DNA of 64,000 nt, taken from positions 248,001 to 312,000 of the forward strand of contig NZ_FNAN01000010.1 in NCBI RefSeq assembly GCF_900101885.1, given 5' to 3'. The stretch is from Dyadobacter soli. GTDB lineage: Bacteria > Bacteroidota > Bacteroidia > Cytophagales > Spirosomataceae. Under the pieces are notes generated by a model. The model made no database searches and was not told where the DNA came from. It saw only the letters and a list, made by a program, of their open reading frames with translations. Position numbers and translations under genes: made by a program. Positions 26,371 to 35,390 of this stretch are shown here, piece by piece (positions within the stretch are counted from its first letter, which is position 1; every line of letters starts with the position of its first letter).

Positions 26371-26751
26371 ATGCTCTTCAAATCTTCTACCAACCTGACC
26401 TCAGCCGTATCCGCCTTGCTCCACAGCCACGTCGGACAGCGGCAGGCCATTTTTATCGTAGCCGTCGTCGCCGCGCTCATTCTCTGGAAACTCGCAGCCG
26501 GCATTAGCGCTACCAGCCAAGCCGATGCGTCGCCGGTACCCGTTGAGACGGCTACCAGCGACACCAAGGCGGCCAGTATGAAATGGAGTTACGACGAACT
26601 CGCGCACAAACTGATCATTGAAAACACCGATCTGGCGTATGCCGAGCTCGGCGAAGGTTTTACGAAAGGCATTGGCCGCGCGCTCAACAAGGTGACGCGG
26701 CATGGCACCGCCCGCAACAATGCCGGCAAACGGGTGCTGGTTAATTTGTGA
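26371..26751 (+). CDS. Small single-pass membrane protein, hypothetical
   Basis: A 126-residue protein with one hydrophobic segment at about residues 25-47 (AIFIVAVVAALILWKLAAGI). A Thr/Ala/Ser-rich linker and a soluble C-terminal part containing MKWSYDELAHKLIIENTDLAY and a basic tail follow. No domain is recognised. Its TGA directly abuts the stop of the convergent RND permease gene, the two stops sharing TGATCA (26749-26754). It lies 160 bp after the LytTR gene on the same strand and could be part of its regulon. Confidence 0.55.
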   Translation: MLFKSSTNLTSAVSALLHSHVGQRQAIFIVAVVAALILWKLAAGISATSQADASPVPVETATSDTKAASMKWSYDELAHKLIIENTDLAYAELGEGFTKGIGRALNKVTRHGTARNNAGKRVLVNL

Positions 26752-29700
26752 TCAATAGGCCACTTCCAACTCGGCTTCTTGTACCGCTTTCTGCTGCTCA
26801 ACTTTTGGCGGCAGCAGCTTGTACATTACCGGCGTCACGAGGCGCGAAAGCAACGTGGAGCTGATGAGCCCGCCGATGAGTACCAGTGCCAGCGGCGAGT
26901 ACAATGCGCTATACTCGATTACGAGGGGGAGCAAGCCACCGATTGCCGTCATGGACGTGAGCAATATCGGTACGAAACGGATTTCGCCGGCTTCGATAAT
27001 GGCCTCTTCAATGCCCTTACCCTGCTCGCGCAGCTGGTTGGTGAAATCGACCACCAGCAGCGAGTTTTTCACTTCAATACCTACCAATGCAATGAAGCCG
27101 ATCGTAGCTGTGAATGAAAGCGTTTCGCCGGTAAGGAACAGCATTGCCAGCCCGCCCACGATTCCCAGCGGGATTACCGAGAGTACGATCAGAATGCTTT
27201 TGAAGGTTTTGAATTCCAATATCAATACGCCCAAAAAGCCGAACACGGTGATCAGTATAATGAGGCCTAATCCGCCGAAGCTTTCCTCCTGGCTCTCCTT
27301 TTCCCCGGCCACTTTGAAATGCTGACCTTTTTCGAATTTGAACTGATTGAGTTTTGCGGTAATGTCTTCGTTCATTTTCTGGACATTGTACCCCGGTTTT
27401 GCGAACGCCGAAACGGTCACGTAGCGGTCCTTGTCATAATGCCGGATCTGGTTTGGTGAGCTTTCCATTTCGATGGTGGCGATGCTTTTCAAAGGAATGC
27501 TCGCGCCCGATGCCGAGGTTACGTACAGTTTATCAAAAACACTGTAATCCTGGATCGCAGCATTGCGCGGCACCGACACATTGATATTGTAGCTATCGGC
27601 CTTGCCCACATCCTCGCGGAAAGTGGCCACATTCAGCCCGGCAGCCCCCAGCCGCACCGTACGATCGATGTCGGCCGAGGAAATACCCAGCGTTCCGGCT
27701 TTCTGTTCATTGATGTTGATGCGTAGATCGGTCGGTTGTACCAGCAACGGGTTGTTCACGTAAATGGTACCTTCGGTTTTGGTGAGTAAATCCGCAACAC
27801 CGAATGCGGTTTTGCGCAGGTCTTCCAGGTTTTCACCATAAATGCGGTAAGCCAGCGGCGCTTCGATCAACGGGCCCTGTTCAAAGTCTTTCACTTTGAT
27901 TTCCGCCCCGGGATAGCGTTCCAGCTTTTTGCGCAGCTTTTCGATCACCGCTACTTTCTCTTCGGTTTCAAGCCCTTCCACCTGCACGAAAATCTCCGCA
28001 AAGTTCTCGCTTTCGTTCCGTTGAACTACATTATAATAAACCCGCGGATTGCCTTTGCCCACATTCGTCGAGAATGAGGTAATGAGCGGCTCCTGTTTCA
28101 GAATACCTTCCACATAGCGAGCTACTTCGTTCGTCTTTTTGAGGTTGGTACCTTGCGGTGTTTCAATGTCGATCAGGAACATCGGCTTCTCCGATTTCGG
28201 GAAAAGACTGTTGCCGATGAGCGGTACCAGTGCCAGCGAGCCGACAAATATCAGACCGGCAATCGCCAATGTGGTTTTAGGCCAATGCAATGCGCGGTCG
28301 AGCACGCTGCCGTAGGTTTTGTGAATGCCCTTTTTCATGCCTCTCAATAACCAGTTCCCATCCTCGGAAGCATGTGGTTTCAGGATTACGCTCGACAAGA
28401 ACGGCACCACGGTAAGCGAAACGAGCATCGAGGCGAATACCGTCGTGATCACCGACATCGGCAGGCTGCGGATAAAATCCCCCGCGCCCTCGGGCAGAAA
28501 CACAAGCGGAAGGAATGCGAAGATCAACAGGATCGTACAACCTACCACCGCCAGGCCTATCTGCGACGATGCCTGAATGGCCGCCTGCACCTTGCCGTAA
28601 CCCATGCGCAAATACCGTTCGATGTTTTCGACGACCACAATGCTGTCGTCGACCAGAATACCGAGCGCGACGATCATCCCCACAATACTCAGTTGGTTGA
28701 TGTTATAACCGAGCAGGTTCATCATCGTGAGCCCGATCGCCAGCGAAAGCGGGATCGAGATCATCACCACCAACGAAGCGCGTGTGCCGAGCGGCAGCAA
28801 TGTGAGCAGTACCAGTAAAATAGCTATCCCAAAATCCCGCGCGAAGTGCGACAACCGGGTATCCACACTGGTCGCCTGATCAAATACCTTGATCATCTCG
28901 ATATTCGAAGGCAGCGTTTGCTGAAATTCGGCTACCACCGGTTCCACCTGGTCGCGGACGGAGATAATGTTCTCGCCCTCTTTCTGGCTCACATTCACGA
29001 AGCTGCACCTGAAACCGTTCAGGCGGGTAACGTGCGTTTCGTCCTCATAACCCATTTTCACATCGGCTATGTCTTTGAGGTATACGATCTTTCCATTGGA
29101 GCGCGAAACTACCGTGTTGGCCACCTCGTCGAGCGTGCGGTAGCTGCCGCTGGTTTTGATGTTGAGCTTTTTGGTAGCCATACTAATGCTCCCGCCCGGG
29201 ATGTTCACGCCCTCGCTCTGCAATGCGCCCACGATCTGGTCCTGGGTCAGCCGTTGCTGCGCGATCTTCTCCAAATTCAGGCTCACTTTCACCTGCGGCT
29301 CGGGAATGCCCGAGTACTCCACTTTTTTAAGCGTCTTGATCTTTTCAAGCCTTTCCTTGAAATCCTTGGAATACTTCTTCAAGTGCGTATAGCTCGCATT
29401 CTCGCTGATGAGCGCGTACTGGTAAATGCTTACGTCGGATGGGATCTGTTTGTTGATGCGGATATCGGCAATGTCGGCCGGGAGCTGCGAGCGCAGTGCA
29501 TTGATCTCCCGCACCACTTCCTGGTATTTATCGTCCGGGTCGGAGCTGTATTTGTAAATCACCTGCATTACCGCGAGGCCGTCGCGGATGTCGGTGATAA
29601 CATGCTTCATATCGTCGAGTTCGTTGATTTTCTTCTCCATCGGGTCCACTACGAGCTGCTCCATATCTTTCGGATTGGCGCCGGGGTACACCACTACCAC

Positions 29701-29838
29701 CGTAAATTGCGGCGGGTGAATGTCGGGATCTTCGCTCCGGGGCATCGTAAAGAGCGAGTACAGCCCCAACGCCAGCACACCCAGGAATATCACCAGCGTA
29801 AACTGGTAGTTCTTGACTGCAAATTCAGGTAATTTCAT
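26752..29838 (-). CDS. RND efflux permease (AcrB/MexB-like superfamily)
   Basis: A 1028-residue inner-membrane proton-driven pump. It has the typical RND layout: TM1 near residue 12, a large periplasmic loop, TM2-TM6 around residues 330-530 (including GMIVALGILVDDSIVVVENIERYL with the proton-relay acidic residues), a second loop, and TM8-TM12 near the end (IGFIALVGIEVKNSLLVVDF). The relatives are the divergent Bacteroidetes group often annotated as AcrB/AcrD/AcrF or multidrug RND. It is the last gene of the TetR-controlled tolC-adaptor-permease operon. The substrate is not predictable from sequence. Confidence 0.93.
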   Translation of the reverse strand: MKLPEFAVKNYQFTLVIFLGVLALGLYSLFTMPRSEDPDIHPPQFTVVVVYPGANPKDMEQLVVDPMEKKINELDDMKHVITDIRDGLAVMQVIYKYSSDPDDKYQEVVREINALRSQLPADIADIRINKQIPSDVSIYQYALISENASYTHLKKYSKDFKERLEKIKTLKKVEYSGIPEPQVKVSLNLEKIAQQRLTQDQIVGALQSEGVNIPGGSISMATKKLNIKTSGSYRTLDEVANTVVSRSNGKIVYLKDIADVKMGYEDETHVTRLNGFRCSFVNVSQKEGENIISVRDQVEPVVAEFQQTLPSNIEMIKVFDQATSVDTRLSHFARDFGIAILLVLLTLLPLGTRASLVVMISIPLSLAIGLTMMNLLGYNINQLSIVGMIVALGILVDDSIVVVENIERYLRMGYGKVQAAIQASSQIGLAVVGCTILLIFAFLPLVFLPEGAGDFIRSLPMSVITTVFASMLVSLTVVPFLSSVILKPHASEDGNWLLRGMKKGIHKTYGSVLDRALHWPKTTLAIAGLIFVGSLALVPLIGNSLFPKSEKPMFLIDIETPQGTNLKKTNEVARYVEGILKQEPLITSFSTNVGKGNPRVYYNVVQRNESENFAEIFVQVEGLETEEKVAVIEKLRKKLERYPGAEIKVKDFEQGPLIEAPLAYRIYGENLEDLRKTAFGVADLLTKTEGTIYVNNPLLVQPTDLRININEQKAGTLGISSADIDRTVRLGAAGLNVATFREDVGKADSYNINVSVPRNAAIQDYSVFDKLYVTSASGASIPLKSIATIEMESSPNQIRHYDKDRYVTVSAFAKPGYNVQKMNEDITAKLNQFKFEKGQHFKVAGEKESQEESFGGLGLIILITVFGFLGVLILEFKTFKSILIVLSVIPLGIVGGLAMLFLTGETLSFTATIGFIALVGIEVKNSLLVVDFTNQLREQGKGIEEAIIEAGEIRFVPILLTSMTAIGGLLPLVIEYSALYSPLALVLIGGLISSTLLSRLVTPVMYKLLPPKVEQQKAVQEAELEVAY

Positions 29839-29859
29839 GGTCTTTGCGGTTGAAATGGG

Positions 29860-30903
29860 TTACTGAACTACTTTAATCACCGATCCTTCGGCCAGGTAAG
29901 CGGAACCCTCGCGGATTACCCGCGCACCCGCGTCTATGCCCGCGAGGATGAATGCCTTGTCCCCTTCGAGGAATGCGATCTTCACACGCTTCTTCTGCGC
30001 CTTGTTACCGTCCGCCACGAACACGAATGCGCTGTCGTTCTCGCCCTCGATCAATGCGTCGACGGGGACAGAAACCATGCTGGTCTTCTCTTTCGGGTAA
30101 ATATGCACTTTGGCAAAAAGGCCGCTGGCGAGTTTGGTAGCGGGTTTATCGAGGGTAATTTCGGCCTGATACAATCCTGAAACCGGGTCGCTTACCTGCG
30201 CGAGGGTTTTAACATTGCCGGTGAAAGTCTGCGGATAAGCATCGAAATTGATCTCCGCTTTCTCGCCGCCTTTGAGACGCGCCCAATCTTTGTCGGTAAG
30301 GCCGCATTTCACGACCCAGTCGGCGCTGCTGGTGCTGCTGATGTGCAGAACAGGCGTGCCGCCCTGTACCTGTTCGCCGGCATTCTGTAATTTCTGCATC
30401 ACCACGCCGTCGGCGGTCGAGAAAATTTTGGTTTGTGATAAATTGAATTTCATGATATCTACCTGCTTTTCAGCGAGTACCAACGCAGTTTGCGTATTTT
30501 CCAGCTGTTCCTTTGTCGCCACGCTGTCGCGGTAGAGGTTCTGCACCCGGCGCGCATCACGTTGTGCTTTCAGAAAGTTTTCTTCGGCCTGGCCCATTTG
30601 CGCGGCGATTTCAGTAGTATTCAATGTGGCCAAAAGCTGCCCTTTACGCACCTTATCGCCTTCATTTACCGTAATATCCTTAATAATACCGCCGATTTTG
30701 AACGATAAACGTGCTTCATTCTCGGAACCCAACAAACCGGATGTTTCCACGGCCTGCGCCTGGGACAATGCGGCGGAGCTGATGATTTTGACCGGGATCG
30801 TCTCGTCGGTCTGTTCCGGTTTCTTTTCTTCCTTGCACGCGGCGGTCAGGAGCGTAGCCGCGAGCACGTACGCATATATGAGAGGATGTGTTGTAGCTTT
30901 CAT
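29860..30903 (-). CDS. RND efflux periplasmic adaptor (membrane fusion protein)
   Basis: A 347-residue lipoprotein adaptor. Start 30903 is chosen because it gives the lipoprotein signal MKATTHPLIYAYVLAATLLT ending AAC. A longer frame to 31038 would overlap the tolC-like gene and bury the signal. Domains in order are a biotinyl-lipoyl half (GGIIKDITVNEGDKVRKGQL), an alpha-hairpin (about residues 95-150), the second lipoyl half (IFSTADGVVMQKLQNAGEQV), a beta-barrel and a membrane-proximal domain. It links the RND pump to the outer membrane channel. It starts 7 bp after the tolC-like gene. Confidence 0.92.
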   Translation of the reverse strand: MKATTHPLIYAYVLAATLLTAACKEEKKPEQTDETIPVKIISSAALSQAQAVETSGLLGSENEARLSFKIGGIIKDITVNEGDKVRKGQLLATLNTTEIAAQMGQAEENFLKAQRDARRVQNLYRDSVATKEQLENTQTALVLAEKQVDIMKFNLSQTKIFSTADGVVMQKLQNAGEQVQGGTPVLHISSTSSADWVVKCGLTDKDWARLKGGEKAEINFDAYPQTFTGNVKTLAQVSDPVSGLYQAEITLDKPATKLASGLFAKVHIYPKEKTSMVSVPVDALIEGENDSAFVFVADGNKAQKKRVKIAFLEGDKAFILAGIDAGARVIREGSAYLAEGSVIKVVQ

Positions 30904-30910
30904 AACATAT

Positions 30911-32278
30911 TTAGTTTGAGAATAAGTAGCTCGCCCGGGCCCGTTCCAGCTCTGCGGCGCGGGTTTGGACATTGAGATAGGAAATACTTTGTTGCAACTG
31001 GTCGCCGATGAGGCGGTTCTGGGCGTCGAGTAATTCAATGTAGAGCAGCTGACCTTCGCGGTAAAGCTTTTGCTGGTCCTGGTAATATTGCTGCGACAAT
31101 GCGGTTTGGCTTTTGGTCGCCCGGTAAGTAAGCACGGCCGATTGAAAAGTGTTGGCCGCGGTTTTGTTTTGTAATTGAAGCTGCTGTTCTACCTGACTGA
31201 TCTGTTCGCCCGTCGCTTTCTGTTCCAGTTCCGCCTGTTTTACTTTGTATTGGGTTCGGTTATTAGCAAAAACGCGCCAGTCGAGTGTCACGCCGAAGAG
31301 GTAATAACGCGTATCCCGGTTGAAATTCACGAAATCACCCTGCGAACCGAGGTCAATGAACGTGGAGAGCTTCGGTAATGCGCCTGCCCGCGCCAGTTGC
31401 CCCGACAATGCATTGATTTTCGAAAGCGATTCCAGCTTGGCCAGCTCCTCTCTCCTACCCTCCGCCGTGGTGTCCGTCAGCACATCCGTTTCAGCAGGCG
31501 CGTCGATTTCCAGACTGGTTTCCAATGGGTTATTAAGCAAAAAATTAAAGTAGGCCTTTGCATTGATCGACTGGTTGCGTGCGTCCACAAGCCTCGCTTC
31601 CAGACCGATCAGTTCATTCTCGGAGCGGCTCACCACCGTGCGGATCGCCTTGTCGTTTTTCACCAGAGCCTGGTTAAACCTGAGGTTTTCGCGGGCCAGC
31701 GAAACGGCGTTTTCGAGGATCCGGATAGCCTCGTTTGACTGCTGGCAGGCATAGTAAGCCAGCTTGATCTCCTTCACTAACTCTCTCCTGTAAACGTCGA
31801 CTTCCGCCTGCTGCAAATGGATTTGCTCCTTCCGGATCTTGGTGTTAAAAGCGATCTCGGCATTGTAAAGCGGCAGGGACGTCCTGAATTTGGCATCATA
31901 GTAATTCCGCGGATTGAACGTCTGGCTCACATTTTCCACTTTCGGGAATGCCGACGAGTTGGTCAGGTCATTGAGCGAATTATAAACCGGGTTGAGCAAA
32001 TCACCGATCGGAATGCTGATTTTCCGCCCACCGCGAGAGTCGAGGTAAGAAGTGCTGAAATTGACTTCAGGATAGAAGAACGTCCTGGCTTCTTTCAGTG
32101 CAAACAGGTTCCTTTCGAGTATAAAGCGCTGTTGTTTAAGGCCCTGGTTGTTTTTCAGACCCTGATCAATATAGCCTTGCAAAAGCGCATCCTGTGCCCG
32201 GACGGGAGTGAAAAGGCTCAGCAAGGGCACAAGAAGATACTGCCAATGCCGGAGCATGGGCTTCAAAATTCGCTTCAT
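30911..32278 (-). CDS. TolC family outer membrane efflux protein
   Basis: A 455-residue TolC-like channel. The signal peptide ends FTPVRA. Two homologous halves of long amphipathic helices follow, for example QIHLQQAEVDVYRRELVKEI and YKVKQAELEQKATGEQISQV, each bracketed by beta strands. It provides the exit duct across the outer membrane for the RND pump encoded downstream. It is the first structural gene after the TetR repressor gene. A short palindromic site lies 23 bp upstream of its start. Confidence 0.92.
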   Translation of the reverse strand: MKRILKPMLRHWQYLLVPLLSLFTPVRAQDALLQGYIDQGLKNNQGLKQQRFILERNLFALKEARTFFYPEVNFSTSYLDSRGGRKISIPIGDLLNPVYNSLNDLTNSSAFPKVENVSQTFNPRNYYDAKFRTSLPLYNAEIAFNTKIRKEQIHLQQAEVDVYRRELVKEIKLAYYACQQSNEAIRILENAVSLARENLRFNQALVKNDKAIRTVVSRSENELIGLEARLVDARNQSINAKAYFNFLLNNPLETSLEIDAPAETDVLTDTTAEGRREELAKLESLSKINALSGQLARAGALPKLSTFIDLGSQGDFVNFNRDTRYYLFGVTLDWRVFANNRTQYKVKQAELEQKATGEQISQVEQQLQLQNKTAANTFQSAVLTYRATKSQTALSQQYYQDQQKLYREGQLLYIELLDAQNRLIGDQLQQSISYLNVQTRAAELERARASYLFSN

Positions 32279-32300
32279 TTTAAGTAATGTTTAGTTTATG

Positions 32301-32309
32301 AACAGTGTT
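32301..32309. promoter_or_regulatory. Candidate TetR operator before the tolC-like gene
   Basis: AACAGTGTT is palindromic apart from its central base and is followed by TAGTGAATG. The same composite (AACACTGTTTAGTAAATG) occurs before the TetR gene itself at 32971. A shared site before both regulator and operon fits local repression by the TetR protein. Confidence 0.5.
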
Positions 32310-32328
32310 TAGTGAATGGCAAAATTTT

Positions 32329-32943
32329 TTAGGTTTTCAGATTGGCTAAAAATAAGTCGAACGAACTATGCAGAATTTGACGTGTAATTTCATCGGTTTG
32401 CATGAGAATGCACATGCGCTCCCGTACGTAAAGCGAAACCAGTCCGTGCACATACGACCACACCTGGATCGCCGTCACATGCAGGTCAGCCGGCCGGATC
32501 TTCTTTTGTTCGAGGCATTCGGCCAATGTCGTGAGCAGGTAGCCAAATGCACATTCGCCCGCCTTCCACTTTTCCTCGTTTTTGATCTGCTCCATGGGTG
32601 CGCGCATGATGAACATCAGATCATAGTAATCGGGGTTTTCAATGCCAAACTGCATGTAAGTACGGCCCAGCGCTCCCAGCCTTTCGAACGGATCGGCTAT
32701 CGCATCGTGTTGGCGCAGTTCCTTATCCAGCAGATCGAATGCATTTTCATGGATTACATAAAAAATTTCGTCTTTATCCTTGAAATACAGATAGATAGTA
32801 GCCGGACTATATTCAATATCATCGGCAATGCTACGAATCGACGTCTTGTCGTAACCTTGCTTCAAAAACAGCTGAGTTGCCGATTCGATGATCAGGTTCC
32901 TCATTTCCTGCTTTTCCCGCTCTTTTCTTTCCTTAATCGCCAT
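32329..32943 (-). CDS. TetR/AcrR family repressor
   Basis: A 204-residue regulator. Start 32943 (MAIKERKEREKQEMRNLIIE) puts the TetR DNA-binding domain at the N-terminus: SATQLFLKQGYDKTSIRSIA, then SPATIYLYFKDKDEIFYVI is the recognition helix and following helix. The C-terminal ligand domain (about residues 75-204) has a QVWSYVHGLVSLYV segment common in AcrR-type regulators of efflux. The frame open to 33102 is an unlikely extension. It lies just upstream of the tolC-adaptor-permease operon on the same strand and probably represses it and itself. Confidence 0.9.
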   Translation of the reverse strand: MAIKERKEREKQEMRNLIIESATQLFLKQGYDKTSIRSIADDIEYSPATIYLYFKDKDEIFYVIHENAFDLLDKELRQHDAIADPFERLGALGRTYMQFGIENPDYYDLMFIMRAPMEQIKNEEKWKAGECAFGYLLTTLAECLEQKKIRPADLHVTAIQVWSYVHGLVSLYVRERMCILMQTDEITRQILHSSFDLFLANLKT

Positions 32944-32970
32944 GCTTTTGTAATTACGATGTGAATATAA

Positions 32971-32983
32971 TAAACACTGTTTA
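32971..32983. promoter_or_regulatory. Candidate autoregulatory TetR operator
   Basis: TAAACACTGTTTA is a 13-bp palindrome with one asymmetric central base, 28 bp upstream of the TetR start. Its flank TTTAGTAAATG matches the flank of the site at 32301, which supports one regulator binding both. Confidence 0.5.
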
Positions 32984-33064
32984 GTAAATGCAAATTGTTT
33001 AGCGAAATAAGTTAGGAAAGGCGGAATTCTACCTATAAGCGGAGCGTGGAATGTGCGATGAAGG

Positions 33065-34018
33065 CTATTTCTGTTTGAAACGGTCGTCGGTAAGGGCTTC
33101 AAGGAAGGTTACAATGTCGTCGACTTCGTGGTCGGACAGGTTGAGCGCGCTGCCGAGCGACAGGTCGCGGTTAATGGGATTGCGTACAAATTTGTCGGGC
33201 GTGTTATAGTATTGAACCACCTCGCGCAACGTTTTGAACATCGCATTATGCATGTACGGTGCTGTAACGGCCACATTCCGCAAGCCGGGGACTTTGAACA
33301 ACCCGATGTGCGCGCTGTCTTTGGTTATCTTAAACCGACCGGAATCATTCAATTCCTTACCGTTGAATAATCCGATACTTTTGAAGCGATCGGCTGTAAA
33401 ATCTTCGCCGGAATGGCAGGTAGCACAATTGGCCTTGCCGATGAAAAGCATCCGGCCGCGCACAGCCGCTTCGGACATTGCCTTTTCGTCGCCGTCCAGG
33501 TAGCGGTCGTAAGGCGTATCCGTCGTTTCCAGCGTCCGTTCGAACGCCGCAATCGCGCTCAGCAGGTTTTTATCATTGACTTCCGATTTGAAAACTTTTT
33601 GGAATGCAGCGCTATAAAAATCGTCTTTACGAAGCCGCTCAACAGCCTGATCGACAGACAAATCCATCTCATCATGCGCGGAGAGCGGACCCAACACCTG
33701 CTCTTCCAGCGACCCCGCACGGCCGTCCCAGAAGAAATCCGTGCGGCCCGACAGGTTGGTCAATGCGGGGGAGTTGCGCGTCAGCCGTGTACCCTTATCA
33801 CCAATGCTGAATGCCGCAGTATCCGCAAATGCAAACTGCGGAATATGGCACGATGCGCAGCTGATCGCCCGCCCGCGCGAGAGGATCGGGTCCGAAAACA
33901 GTTTTTCGCCCAACTCCTCTTTCGTATTCAACTCCACCGAAACCTCTGCGGATTGCAACGACAGCAACGCAAGCGAACCGCCGCAAACCGCGGTCGCAAG
34001 CCATTTTGAAATACCCAT
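33065..34018 (-). CDS. Di-heme cytochrome c peroxidase (CCP/MauG family)
   Basis: A 317-residue exported di-heme protein. After the signal peptide two CxxCH heme sites appear: CASCH in ISCASCHIPQFAF near residue 54 and CATCH in ANCATCHSGEDF near residue 198. Other CCP-family markers are LSRGRAISC, RNSPALTNLSGRTDFFWDGR, ERTLETTDTPYDRYLDGD and KVPGLRNVAVTAPYMHN. It reduces hydrogen peroxide using respiratory cytochromes, or carries out MauG-like oxidation, in the periplasm. It follows a small DsbD-N-like gene by 39 bp and may share its transcript. Confidence 0.92.
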   Translation of the reverse strand: MGISKWLATAVCGGSLALLSLQSAEVSVELNTKEELGEKLFSDPILSRGRAISCASCHIPQFAFADTAAFSIGDKGTRLTRNSPALTNLSGRTDFFWDGRAGSLEEQVLGPLSAHDEMDLSVDQAVERLRKDDFYSAAFQKVFKSEVNDKNLLSAIAAFERTLETTDTPYDRYLDGDEKAMSEAAVRGRMLFIGKANCATCHSGEDFTADRFKSIGLFNGKELNDSGRFKITKDSAHIGLFKVPGLRNVAVTAPYMHNAMFKTLREVVQYYNTPDKFVRNPINRDLSLGSALNLSDHEVDDIVTFLEALTDDRFKQK

Positions 34019-34057
34019 GTTGAATTTTTGGATTTAAATCAATGCGTTGAAATTGAT

Positions 34058-34513
34058 CTATTGCACCTCGAACGACTCTTTGAACGGCACGCAAAGTCCG
34101 TCCTCGTTCGAGCAAAGCAGCCCCTTGATCGTCCCCGAAACTTTCCCACCCCTCTTGGCCAGCTTGATCGTCTGCCGGAACTCGGCTTTGTCCACAAAAT
34201 AGGTATAGGCCTTATCCCACGTCGGGTCCACGGCTTTGAGCGGTTTCACGGCGCGTATATCGCCCACGAGTTGGTAGGCATTGTTTGTATCAAATGCGAA
34301 TTCCGTCGGAAGCGGGCCGATATCCCCTTTGAAATCAGACGAATACAGCTTCCAGTTTTTATTGATATCGGCTGAAAATACCACTTCCACCTCCTCGCCG
34401 GCTTGCGTAGCGCTTTTCGAAAGGCTCACCTTCCAGCGCGAAATGTCTTTCAAGTCCTGCGCGAAAACGCCTGCCGAACAGCAAAGCACGAGCATTAAAA
34501 CCCTGTAAATCAT
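34058..34513 (-). CDS. Secreted DsbD N-terminal-domain-like protein
   Basis: A 151-residue exported protein. Start MIYRVLMLVLCCSAGVFAQ at 34513 gives a clean signal peptide; the frame open to 34552 is less likely. The mature part (VSLSKSATQAGEEVEVVFSA, NWKLYSSDF, FRQTIKL, SGTIKGLLCSNEDGLCVPF) resembles the periplasmic N-terminal thiol-exchange domain of DsbD/ScsB, including a C-terminal pair of cysteines around EDG. In DsbD this domain passes electrons to periplasmic partners. Here it stands alone without the membrane and thioredoxin domains. It precedes the peroxidase gene on the same strand. Confidence 0.7.
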   Translation of the reverse strand: MIYRVLMLVLCCSAGVFAQDLKDISRWKVSLSKSATQAGEEVEVVFSADINKNWKLYSSDFKGDIGPLPTEFAFDTNNAYQLVGDIRAVKPLKAVDPTWDKAYTYFVDKAEFRQTIKLAKRGGKVSGTIKGLLCSNEDGLCVPFKESFEVQ

Positions 34514-34542
34514 TGAAATAGCATTATAGGATGAAATATTAA

Positions 34543-34586
34543 ACAACTGCAAAGCATTTACGCCTCACCGGCGGCCTTGCAGTTGT
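34543..34586. repeat. Inverted repeat upstream of the DsbD-N-like gene
   Basis: A perfect 10-bp inverted repeat, ACAACTGCAA (34543-34552) and TTGCAGTTGT (34577-34586), is separated by 24 bp. It could form a 5' leader hairpin on the minus-strand mRNA or a regulator site. It is distinct from the array that starts at 34642. Confidence 0.4.
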
Positions 34587-34641
34587 CTCAAATCACCACG
34601 TACCTAGTTAGTTGAACTCACGATTTATCCATTGCATTGCC

Positions 34642-35382
34642 GTTGCATACCCGACGGCATTTCCGGAATGCGAATAATCACTTTGTGGCTACCAATATCA
34701 CATCGCTAACGCTATTGGGCATCTTACAATCCAGTGCCGTTGGGGACATAACGTTGGTAGAAGGCCACTGGATCAACGCATTTCAAAAATCCCACAGGGA
34801 TGTGACAACAAATCACATTGCAAACTGCCGTTGCATGCCTAACGGCAATTCCGGAATGCGAATAATCACTTCGTGGCTACCAATATTACATCGCTAACGC
34901 GATTTGGCATCACACAATCCAGTGCCGCCAGGCACGTAACATTGGTAGAAAAACCGTTGGATCAACGCATTTCAAAAATCCCGTAGGGATGTCACAACAA
35001 ATCACATTGCAAATTGCCGTTGCATGCCTGACGGCATTCCCTAATGCGGATAATCCTTTTTGTGGCTACCAATATTACATCGCTAACGCGATTTGGCATC
35101 TTACAATCCAGTGCCGTCAGGCACGTAACGTTGGTAGAAAGACCATTGGATCAACGCATTTCAAAAATCCCGTAGGGATGTGACAACAAATCACATTGCA
35201 AATTGCCGTTGCATGCCTGACGGCATTTCCCTAATGCGAATAGTCATTTTGTGGCTACCAATATTACATCGCTAACGCGATTTGGCATCCTACAATCCAG
35301 TGCCGCCAGGCACGTAACGTTGGCAGAAAGACCATTGGATCAACGCATTTCAAAAATCCCGTAGGGATGTAACAACAATTCA
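34642..35382. repeat. Tandem array of four ~188-bp multi-hairpin units
   Basis: Units start at 34642, 34830, 35019 and 35208, each GTTGCAT(G/A)CC(T/C)-rich with the mini-hairpins GCATGCCTGACGGCAT, ATCGCTAACGCGAT, GTGCCGTCAGGCAC and ATCCCGTAGGGAT in fixed order. CTACCAA near the start and TTGGTAG later in each unit are also complementary. Order and words match the array at 8276, so both belong to one repeat family. It fills the gap between the DsbD-N-like gene and the TlpA-like gene. Frames through it are not genes. Confidence 0.85.
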
Positions 35383-35390
35383 AATGGCTT

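Noticed and set aside
30904-31038. Longer start for the RND adaptor
   Set aside because: It would overlap the tolC-like gene and place the lipoprotein signal inside the protein.
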